Origin: Herpetosiphonaceae bacterium
Lineage (GTDB): Bacteria > Chloroflexota > Chloroflexia > Chloroflexales > Kallotenuaceae
Assembly: GCA_030147335.1 (NCBI GenBank)
Contig: JASKZZ010000226.1
Coordinates: 1 to 5,803, forward strand
DNA: 5,803 bases
Direction: 5' to 3'
In this document: one piece after another, positions 1 to 5,168 of the stretch
Layout: the number at the start of each line of letters is the position of its first letter
Position numbering within the stretch: position 1 is the first letter of the stretch
Position numbers and translations under genes: made by a program
Notes under the pieces: generated by a model
What the model was told of the DNA's origin: nothing
Seen by the model: the letters and a program-made list of their open reading frames with translations, nothing else
Database searches by the model: none

Positions 1-1097
1 CCCTCAACCAGCATCCAGTCTGGCCAGCCACTCACTAGCTGATCATGGTCGTCGTATAACAGCCATGTATCGTAGCGACCATCGCGCCGCTGAAAGTCCG
101 GCTCGACGCGATAGATCTCGCTCACGATGTCATCGACAGCCAGCCATTCATCAAACGGCAGCGTCGATAATAGCTGGATCAGACCTCGCCGTGTCGCACT
201 CCGATTCAAGGTGTATGGCGTTCCACCTTTCCAGCGAAGGTCACAAAGGACAACCAACTCATCCAGCGCGCTACCACACCACGCGTCCAAAAGCAACCTC
301 GTTCGCTTTGACCGAGAGGCTTGGAGCCATTCAAGCGCTTGTGGTGTAGGGCGTAGCTCGCCTTCGTCACGGCTAGCCCCTGCGCGTCGTAGCAGCGACG
401 CATCGACTGCGATTGTGCGGACTATTGCCACGAGTGGCCAGTCGCTTTCACGTCGAATGGGCCGCAGATCGCGACTGCCTGGTAGCTCACGCGCCACTTT
501 AACCATGCTTGCCTTATTGAGCGAGCCATCGTTAAGCACCGTCAGCTCTCCACGATATGCTAGCGAAAGAAGCGTAACAACAACATCCTCGGCTGCAAGG
601 ATCGCCCTGCTATGTCGGTGACCAGCGGTTATTTGTGGTTGCACTGCAAGTCGTCGATCACGGGCTGGAACATCCGGCAGGAGCGTGAGCAGGTCTTGCG
701 GCACACGATAAATTGCGCCACGCTGGTCGTGGGTGCGAAACAACAAGCCCAAGCTATACAACTTCTCGGTTGGCGAGGCTGGCCCATTCAATGCTTCCAG
801 GTATGCGCGTGGGTGGGCAAAGCCCTGTGGCTCACGCACCACGCCATATTCCCGCTGCATCACGGCGACGGGTATGCTGCCGCCATCTTGCAGAACACGA
901 GTAAGCGCCGCGCGTTCCATATCGGAAAGGCGGTTCCATACCGCTTGCACGCGTGACCGATCAAGCATCACCGTGGCTAGTGCAGACGGCTCCGAGCTAG
1001 GCGCTTCCCATAGCTGCGCCATGACCCTACAATCAACCGGTGAAAGAAATTCCAGCAGCCGGTACAGTTCTGTTTTAGCTAGCATTGATCGCGGCAT
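1..1097 (-). CDS. Helicase-associated (XPB/Ssl2-like) domain protein, partial
   Basis: I read one open frame of 365 codons from an ATG at 1097 down to the left edge with no stop, so the C-terminus lies outside the window. The start follows AAGGAA (1104-1109) by six bases. The protein begins MPRSMLAKTELYRLLEFLSP and looks soluble, mostly helical, with no signal peptide. Residues 113-141 contain LYSLGLLFR followed by YRVPQDLLTLLP. Residues 306-365 contain LIQLLSTLPFDEWLAVDDIV, then DFQRRDGRYDTWLL and a GWPDW stretch. This order resembles, from memory, helicase-associated proteins of Chloroflexota and Actinomycetota that carry an XPB/Ssl2-like C-terminal domain. No Walker A or DEAD/H motif is visible in the part present, so it is probably a motor-less member rather than a helicase. 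Its role is unknown; DNA binding or repair would be a guess. The reading frame is certain, the family assignment moderate. Confidence 0.8.
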   Translation of the reverse strand, partial: MPRSMLAKTELYRLLEFLSPVDCRVMAQLWEAPSSEPSALATVMLDRSRVQAVWNRLSDMERAALTRVLQDGGSIPVAVMQREYGVVREPQGFAHPRAYLEALNGPASPTEKLYSLGLLFRTHDQRGAIYRVPQDLLTLLPDVPARDRRLAVQPQITAGHRHSRAILAAEDVVVTLLSLAYRGELTVLNDGSLNKASMVKVARELPGSRDLRPIRRESDWPLVAIVRTIAVDASLLRRAGASRDEGELRPTPQALEWLQASRSKRTRLLLDAWCGSALDELVVLCDLRWKGGTPYTLNRSATRRGLIQLLSTLPFDEWLAVDDIVSEIYRVEPDFQRRDGRYDTWLLYDDHDQLVSGWPDWMLVE

Positions 1098-1338
1098 ATG
1101 CCGTTCCTTGTGGCCTGCTGCGGACGTGAATGAGGCGCGTGTTCAATGTCGAAAGCATACCCGATTCCCCAAGACAACACAAAGCGCTGATTTGTCATCG
1201 TCATTGACCGACATGCGCAGCCGATGGTAAGATTGCGCGGCTTTTGTTGCCTGGAAGTGCTGCAAGCTTGACTGTTTCTCGGTGGTTGAGGTGGCGATGC
1301 TTTGGCTTGGCGTGCTAATTGGTTAGGTCGTAGAAATG
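1098..1338. other. Intergenic stretch without a gene
   Basis: About 240 bases lie between two minus-strand genes. Apart from the ribosome binding site and candidate promoter of the left gene, I see no convincing coding frame, tRNA or repeat. There is a weak GC-rich inverted match around 1218-1240 (GCCG with CGGC, about 14 bases apart) followed by TTTTGTT on the plus strand. It is too short to call a terminator, and no plus-strand gene ends there. No clear terminator for the 73-residue gene was found, so read-through into the left gene is possible. Confidence 0.5.
1154..1182 (-). promoter_or_regulatory. Candidate sigma70-type promoter for the helicase-associated gene
   Basis: On the minus strand TTGTGT (1177-1182) is followed after exactly 17 bases by TATGCT (1154-1159). 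The -10 matches four of six consensus positions and the -35 three of six. Transcription would start near 1147, leaving an untranslated leader of about 50 bases before the ATG at 1097. It is a motif match only. Confidence 0.3.
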
Positions 1339-1560
1339 CTAGTCGTCCATTGGAGTGTTCTGTGCGTCGGTCTTGACTTCGTCATCGTCGGACGAAGATT
1401 GCTGACCAGCCAATAAAGCAATGCGTCGGGCAAGCCCGAACGTGACGCCAAATGCGATTGAACTAGTTACAACGACGCACAACAGCGCTAAGATCAGTCG
1501 TGTCGATAACAGTGGATCGATGGGAGTTGTTTGTGAAAGAAAGATCGCAACTACTTGCAT
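1339..1560 (-). CDS. Small single-span membrane protein, unknown function
   Basis: The 73-residue product starts MQVVAIFLSQTTPIDP. One long hydrophobic segment covers about residues 20-43 (LILALLCVVVTSS, then IAFGVTFGLA) and is followed by an RR pair at 45-46. The last 20 residues are strongly acidic and polar (SSSDDDE... MDD). The arginines after the membrane span suggest a cytoplasmic C-terminus, with the acidic tail facing the cytosol. I do not recognise a family. The membrane-protein-like composition, a clean stop, and a position divergent from a LysR gene with a promoter-like element directly upstream argue that it is real. There is no Shine-Dalgarno sequence before the ATG, which fits a leaderless transcript. 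A LysR-controlled target is a reasonable inference; its molecular function is open. Confidence 0.6.
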   Translation of the reverse strand: MQVVAIFLSQTTPIDPLLSTRLILALLCVVVTSSIAFGVTFGLARRIALLAGQQSSSDDDEVKTDAQNTPMDD

Positions 1561-1566
1561 AACGCT

Positions 1567-1575
1567 ATTGTATCA
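1567..1575 (-). promoter_or_regulatory. Extended -10 element for the small membrane protein gene
   Basis: On the minus strand TGATACAAT gives a TG-N-TACAAT extended -10, with five of six hexamer matches. The A of the gene's ATG at 1560 lies seven bases downstream of the hexamer, exactly where transcription normally starts. This predicts a leaderless mRNA and agrees with the missing ribosome binding site. The -35 at 17 bases (TGCGCA) is poor, as is common with extended -10 promoters. Confidence 0.45.
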
Positions 1576-1584
1576 CCCTCGGTA

Positions 1585-1617
1585 AAGGTTGCGCATCGAT
1601 TAGTTGCTGCAAACCTT
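1585..1617. promoter_or_regulatory. Imperfect inverted repeat, candidate LysR operator
   Basis: AAGGTTGC (1585-1592) and GCAAACCTT (1609-1617) are inverted copies with one extra A in the right arm, separated by 16 bases. The repeat sits between the divergent small-membrane-protein and LysR genes, just upstream of the -10 of the former. LysR-type regulators usually bind such interrupted dyads in a divergent intergenic region. Three GTTGC copies (1588-1592, 1603-1607, 1623-1627) lie in the same stretch. Binding is inferred. Confidence 0.35.
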
Positions 1618-1644
1618 GGACGTTGCCCAAAGAGTGAGCACTGT

Positions 1645-2589
1645 ATGTTGAACACTGACCATCTTCAAACCTTTTTGGCCGTTGCCGAGACTGGCAGCTT
1701 TACCGCAGCTGCTACTCGGCTCGGCTTTACGCAGCCGGCAGTAAGTCAGCATATCAAGTTGCTTGAAGGTCATGTCGGCGAGGTTCGGCTGTTTCGCCGC
1801 GTCGGCAAGACAATGAAGCTAACACACGCCGGTGAGGAGCTGCTGGTTCATGCTCGAGAGGTTGTTGGTCTGGCGCAGCGTGCCGAGCAGCATATGCTTG
1901 GTCTGCGAGGACACGTCACTGGCCGAGTTGGGATTGGCTGCGCGCCTAGTGGTGGTGAGCGCATGGTGCCTGCGCTGCTAGCAGCATATCACCTCAAACA
2001 CCCCGGCGTGCAATTTGCGGTCGATGTGGGGTTATCCGAGCAGCTTTTTTCTTGGCTCGGCAATGGCCAGGTCCAGGCAGTGGTTGTTGACGAACATCCA
2101 CGTCGGCGTGCTTACGATGTGTTGGAGTTGGGAACCGAGCAGATTACCTGTCTGGCTGCGCGTGGTCATCCCCTCATACGCCGCGAAATCGTTACACTCC
2201 AGGAGCTGAGTGGTTGTCCTTTGATTTTCCCACAGCGTGGCATGGCCTTACGTCGAACGTTGGAGGAGGCGTTTCGGCGTCAAGGCGTGTCGCTAGGTGA
2301 GCTTCAGGTTGTGCTGGAAACCGATAGCGCAACTGTGGCGAAACAAGCAGTGGTTGATGGACTGGGGATTGCATTTGTGCCGTCGAGCCGGGCGCAAAAA
2401 ACACGTGAGCTAGGCGTCGTTCCGCTGACCGGACAGCTGCTAGAGCTAGCATGGTTCCTGGTGCGTCAACGTAGTGTTACAGCTAATCGTGCCGTGGATG
2501 AGCTGTGGGATTTCGCGGATAGCGCCGCCGGTCGTAAACTTCTGCTTCGGCTTGGGCTGCAAGCCCCTAGTATTTCCCAGGCGTCATGA
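1645..2589 (+). CDS. LysR-type transcriptional regulator
   Basis: The 314-residue protein, starting MLNTDHLQTFLAVAETGSFT, has the usual length and layout of the family. A winged helix-turn-helix covers about residues 3-62 (AAATRLGFTQPAVSQHIKLL, then LFRR and LTHAGEELL). A linker helix follows to about 90, and a periplasmic-binding-like effector domain from GRVGIGCAPSG (93-103) to about 300. The frame is open upstream to 1555, but the family always begins just before the LQTFLAV helix, so I chose the ATG at 1645; a purine-rich AAAGAGTGAG precedes it. The wing region reads GHVGEVRLF where most members have one residue fewer. It is divergent from a small membrane protein gene, its likeliest target, and its stop overlaps the prmC start by four bases. 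The effector cannot be predicted; the C-terminal half is loosely CysL/RbcR-like. Confidence 0.93.
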   Translation: MLNTDHLQTFLAVAETGSFTAAATRLGFTQPAVSQHIKLLEGHVGEVRLFRRVGKTMKLTHAGEELLVHAREVVGLAQRAEQHMLGLRGHVTGRVGIGCAPSGGERMVPALLAAYHLKHPGVQFAVDVGLSEQLFSWLGNGQVQAVVVDEHPRRRAYDVLELGTEQITCLAARGHPLIRREIVTLQELSGCPLIFPQRGMALRRTLEEAFRRQGVSLGELQVVLETDSATVAKQAVVDGLGIAFVPSSRAQKTRELGVVPLTGQLLELAWFLVRQRSVTANRAVDELWDFADSAAGRKLLLRLGLQAPSISQAS

Positions 2590-3446
2590 CGACTATTCGT
2601 GAAGCTTTGCTCCAGGCGACGCTTGAGCTAAACCCCATGTCGCCGTCTGCACGATTGGACGCAGAAGTGTTGCTGGGCTATACGCTCAAGCTAGACCGCG
2701 CCGCGCTGCTGGCCGAAAGCTTGCAGGAGCTGTCGGCAGACGAGATTACCCTGTTCCGCGCTGCCATCGCGCGCCGCGTTGCCTTGGAGCCGGTTGCTTA
2801 CATTACCGGACACAAAGAATTCTATGGGCTAGATTTTCTGGTTGATCGGCGTGTGCTGGTGCCTCGTCCTGAAACCGAGCTACTGGTCGAGCTTGCCCTG
2901 AGTTGGTGTAGACGCCAAGCGTCAACATCGCTGTCAATTGCTGATATTGGTACCGGCAGCGGTTGTATCGCAGTTAGTCTCGCGGTACAGCTGCCAAAAG
3001 CGCAGGTGTTTGCGATCGACTTGTCACTTGATGCGCTGGAAGTAGCGCGCCTTAATGTTACAAGACATAATGTTGCACATCAGGTAACATTGCTCAAAGG
3101 CGCAGGCTGTGCTGTACTGCCACAGCCCGTGCATTTACTCGTTTCTAATCCACCATACACGGTACTCGCTGAAGTTGACGAAAATGTGCATCGCTGGGAG
3201 CCGCATCTCGCGCTTGATGGAGGCGCCGCTGAGGGCTTTGCGATCCCCACTCAGCTTCTAACTGAGATGCCAGCTTACTTACAACCAGGAGGAGCGGTGC
3301 TGATGGAGATCGGGGCATGGCAAGGTGAGCAGGCGGTCAATGTAGCACAAACAGCATTTCCTGGCGCGCGTGTTACATTACATCAAGACTTGGCAGGCCT
3401 TGATCGTGTTGTGATGATCGAAACCCAAACCCCTGCGAATCGCTGA
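2586..3446 (+). CDS. prmC: Peptide chain release factor N5-glutamine methyltransferase
   Basis: PrmC (HemK) methylates the glutamine of the GGQ motif of release factors RF1 and RF2 in the cytoplasm, using S-adenosylmethionine. The 286-residue product has the family length. The N-terminal helical substrate-binding domain runs to about residue 75. RVLVPRPETELLVE is at 89-102 and the SAM-binding motif I ADIGTGSGCIA at 119-129. The acidic residue of motif II is in AIDLS (143-147), and the catalytic NPPY is at 188-191, followed by the family signature WEPHLALDGG (204-213). The ATG overlaps the preceding LysR stop as ATGA, with only a weak AGG upstream, so translation is probably coupled. The gene most often follows prfA; here no release factor gene is visible. 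The final codons and stop lie inside a terminator hairpin. Confidence 0.96.
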   Translation: MTTIREALLQATLELNPMSPSARLDAEVLLGYTLKLDRAALLAESLQELSADEITLFRAAIARRVALEPVAYITGHKEFYGLDFLVDRRVLVPRPETELLVELALSWCRRQASTSLSIADIGTGSGCIAVSLAVQLPKAQVFAIDLSLDALEVARLNVTRHNVAHQVTLLKGAGCAVLPQPVHLLVSNPPYTVLAEVDENVHRWEPHLALDGGAAEGFAIPTQLLTEMPAYLQPGGAVLMEIGAWQGEQAVNVAQTAFPGARVTLHQDLAGLDRVVMIETQTPANR

Positions 3447-3466
3447 TCCGCAGGGGTTTGGGTTTT
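3421..3466 (+). terminator. Strong intrinsic terminator, probably bidirectional
   Basis: A perfect 17-bp stem pairs 3421-3437 with 3449-3465 around an 11-base loop. The stem is GC-rich at its loop end, and the right arm finishes in TTTT on the plus strand. The left arm encodes the last residues of PrmC, and the prmC stop codon (3444-3446) lies in the loop. The convergent CAP gene ends 20 bases to the right. On the minus strand the same stem also ends in TTT, so the hairpin probably serves both genes. Confidence 0.88.
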
Positions 3467-3485
3467 GCAAGGATGAGGAAATTTA

Positions 3486-3995
3486 TTACTTACGAATGCC
3501 GACTTCCATTACATAATAGTCGTAAAATTGTCCCGGATCGTTCTGGCGATAGGTGTGCCCAAGACCAATTTCGGTTACTTTGCTGTGGAGCAGCACACGA
3601 CGATGGCTAGCGCTGTTCATCCAGGCGGTGACAACTTCTTCGGGAGTGACAAAACCGGCAGCCAAGTTTTCACCATAATGTCGCCAACGATAGCCGCAGC
3701 GTGTCAAGCGATGACCGGGGTTCGAGCCGTCAGGACCTGTATGATTAATCGCGCCTTGCGCTGCCTGAACTTCGCTGTAGCGCTGCGCGCAGGTCATCAA
3801 TATAGGATGAACACTGAGTGGTCGCAGTCCGGCCTTGCGTCGTTGATTATTTACAAGCTCGACAATTCGCTGCATTTGCGCGTTAACTGCCACTTTGGAA
3901 GCTCCGCTCTTAGCTGAGGCCATAGCGGACGACGCGGGAGTGACAAAACCCATCAACGCAAACAAGAAAGCAAGCAAAAAAGCATAACGGCGCAT
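3486..3995 (-). CDS. Secreted CAP/SCP-domain protein (YkwD-like)
   Basis: The 169-residue protein begins MRRYAFLLAFLFALMGFVTP, a typical Sec signal peptide with likely cleavage after an Ala at about 24-26 (ASSAMA). The rest is one CAP (cysteine-rich secretory, antigen 5, PR-1) domain. It has IVELVNNQRRKAGLRPL at 44-60, NHTGPDGSNPGHRL at 84-97, YGENLAAG at 107-114, AWMNSASHR at 124-132 and TEIGLGH at 141-147. The conserved cavity residues appear present: H85, E109, a Glu at 119/120 and H131. Cysteines 69 and 100 could form a disulfide outside the cell. The start is supported by AGGGAA (4002-4007) seven bases upstream. Bacterial members are extracellular and mostly uncharacterised; sterol or lipid binding or a cell-wall role is known only for some relatives. 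The gene is alone, convergent with prmC and divergent from the HAD gene. Confidence 0.93.
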   Translation of the reverse strand: MRRYAFLLAFLFALMGFVTPASSAMASAKSGASKVAVNAQMQRIVELVNNQRRKAGLRPLSVHPILMTCAQRYSEVQAAQGAINHTGPDGSNPGHRLTRCGYRWRHYGENLAAGFVTPEEVVTAWMNSASHRRVLLHSKVTEIGLGHTYRQNDPGQFYDYYVMEVGIRK

Positions 3996-4020
3996 AGTAA
4001 TTTCCCTAGTGTGCTACAAA

Positions 4021-4039
4021 GTACAGCTGTGATGTACAG
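4021..4039. repeat. Short GTACA repeat upstream of the CAP gene
   Basis: GTACAG occurs at 4021-4026 and again at 4034-4039. Because GTAC is self-complementary the pair also reads as an inverted repeat, GTACA (4021-4025) with TGTAC (4033-4037). It lies about 25 bases upstream of the CAP start and overlaps its probable promoter region (TACTTT on the minus strand at 4018-4023). It could be a regulator site; this is position and symmetry only. Confidence 0.25.
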
Positions 4040-4142
4040 GGTTTAGTTTGATGGCCCACCTAGGGGCAAAGGTATGGTACGTCTTCAACGGTTCGTTTGC
4101 TATGCTGCATCGGTAATACTTTTCAACCTAACAGGGACCAGA

Positions 4143-4182
4143 CCAGTAGTAGGGCTAGAGAACTACATACTGGTTCATGAAC
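4143..4182 (+). promoter_or_regulatory. Structured leader: bulged hairpin plus perfect palindrome before the HAD gene
   Basis: CCAGTAGTAG (4143-4152) pairs with CTACATACTGG (4163-4173), leaving one bulged A and a 10-base loop. It is followed at once by the perfect palindrome GTTCATGAAC (4173-4182), which ends eight bases before the ribosome binding site. GAACTACAT is directly repeated at 4160-4168 and 4179-4187, so the two copies could compete for pairing with the left arm. This may be an operator, an mRNA control element, or chance. No known riboswitch class is recognised. Confidence 0.3.
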
Positions 4183-4189
4183 TACATTT

Positions 4190-4196
4190 GGAGGAA
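4190..4196 (+). promoter_or_regulatory. Ribosome binding site deciding the HAD start
   Basis: GGAGGAA is a near-consensus Shine-Dalgarno sequence. It places the ATG at 4203 at ideal distance and leaves the out-of-frame ATG at 4199 too close. This fixes the short, 267-residue start rather than the in-frame ATG at 4074. Confidence 0.8.
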
Positions 4197-4202
4197 ACAT
4201 GT

Positions 4203-5006
4203 ATGCGCTATCGTTTGCTGGCGCTTGACCTGGACGGGACGATCATCGGACGTGATCTGGCTATTCCTCGCGGTACTGTGGAAGCTATTGGCGCATTTCA
4301 AGCACAGGGAGGTCGTGTCACAATCGCGACAGGCCGTACCGTGCGAACAACTGCTCCGTTCGCCGATATGCTGGGAGTTGATGGGCCACTTATTTGTTAT
4401 CAGGGCGCGTTGATCCAAGATCACCAGAGTGGCGAAGTATTTTTTCACGATCCGGTACCGCCCCAATTGGCAAGTGAGGCGGTTCGCGTGCTGCTGGATG
4501 ACCATGTGTACGTTCATGCCTATATCAACGATGAGCTGTATGTGCCATGGATCGGAGATGAGGTTGATCTGTACCAAACGTTTTCGCCGCTCAAGCTTAA
4601 AGTGCATGCTGTCGATGATCTTGCAGCACTTGTTGCCGAGCGTCCACCGACCAAGCTGCTCTTTATTGCTGATGAAGACAAGGTTGGGCTGCGACTTATG
4701 GGGCTGCAGGCGCACTTCACCGACCGTCTGCATGTCGTTCGCTCACACGCGCATTTCGGCGAGCTAACCGCCATGGGCTGTACGAAGGGCCGCGCGCTTG
4801 CGCAGCTTGCATCGTCGCTTAACATCCCACAATCTGAGGTTGCAGCGATTGGAGATCATCAGAACGACGTGGAAATGGTGGCGTGGGCCGGTCTCGGCCT
4901 TGCGGTACGTACTGGACATCCCGAGCTACTGCAACGCGCACAAGCCTTGATCGATGGACCCGAGCATGCTGGCCTCGCGGCTGCCATACAACAGTACCTC
5001 TTATGA
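4203..5006 (+). CDS. Cof-type HAD-IIB family phosphatase
   Basis: The 267-residue cytoplasmic protein has all four HAD motifs. Motif I is LDLDGT with nucleophile D9 and acid/base D11, motif II is ATGRT with T43, motif III is K195, and motif IV is GDHQNDVEM (217-225) with D218 and D222. The long insert between motifs II and III (about 80-185) is the C2-type cap that defines the Cof/IIB branch. Relatives such as YbiV, YidA and Cof remove phosphate from sugar phosphates, flavin mononucleotide or cofactor intermediates with magnesium. The substrate here cannot be read from sequence. The start at 4203 puts motif I at residue 9, as is normal for the family. The frame stays open upstream to 4074, which would add 43 residues unlike any HAD protein. 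glpK follows 162 bases downstream on the same strand. Confidence 0.93.
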   Translation: MRYRLLALDLDGTIIGRDLAIPRGTVEAIGAFQAQGGRVTIATGRTVRTTAPFADMLGVDGPLICYQGALIQDHQSGEVFFHDPVPPQLASEAVRVLLDDHVYVHAYINDELYVPWIGDEVDLYQTFSPLKLKVHAVDDLAALVAERPPTKLLFIADEDKVGLRLMGLQAHFTDRLHVVRSHAHFGELTAMGCTKGRALAQLASSLNIPQSEVAAIGDHQNDVEMVAWAGLGLAVRTGHPELLQRAQALIDGPEHAGLAAAIQQYLL

Positions 5007-5093
5007 CCATCTTGACGACGATCCCTAGCTTGATCTAAACTTCACATAGACGTGTCGGAAACCGATTTCTGACTGGATACCTGGCGGGAACAT

Positions 5094-5117
5094 TGGATTG
5101 TTTCCATTTTCAATCCA
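5094..5117. promoter_or_regulatory. Inverted repeat upstream of glpK, candidate operator
   Basis: TGGATTG (5094-5100) and CAATCCA (5111-5117) are perfect inverted copies around the 10-base spacer TTTCCATTTT; a G-T pair would extend them by one. The stem is AT-rich with no T-tract after it, so it is unlikely to terminate the HAD transcript. Lying 52 bases before the glpK start, it is more plausibly a site for a regulator of glycerol use. The rest of 5007-5168 shows no gene and no confident promoter. Confidence 0.35.
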
Positions 5118-5154
5118 GCTACACAACCGCTTAATTGACGAAATAACGTAGTGC

Positions 5155-5161
5155 AAGGAGG
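5155..5161 (+). promoter_or_regulatory. Consensus ribosome binding site of glpK
   Basis: AAGGAGG lies seven bases before the ATG at 5169. It is the strongest Shine-Dalgarno match in the window, fitting a highly translated metabolic gene, and it settles the glpK start. Confidence 0.85.
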
Positions 5162-5168
5162 CAGTTCG

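Noticed and set aside
127..1230. Plus-strand open frames at 127-621, 612-956 and 733-1230, and a minus frame at 206-403
   Set aside because: They lie over the uninterrupted 365-codon minus-strand gene, are rich in Ser and Arg as antisense or shifted frames tend to be, and show no recognisable domain.
1555..1644. LysR start at 1555 with a 30-residue N-terminal extension
   Set aside because: The extension overlaps the divergent small gene's start and control region and does not fit the family, which begins directly before the first helix at 1645.
4048..4078. Possible plus-strand promoter TTGATG with TATGGT for the HAD gene
   Set aside because: The spacer is 19 bases and each box matches only four of six positions, so it is too weak to annotate.
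4182..5010. Minus-strand frames opposite the HAD gene (4182-4733, 4520-4825, 4819-5010)
   Set aside because: The plus frame has all four HAD motifs and a consensus ribosome binding site; the opposite frames show no domain or start signal.
5055..5070. Possible terminator of the HAD gene: TCGG-AAA-CCGA followed by TTTCT
   Set aside because: A four-base stem is too short to act as an intrinsic terminator.
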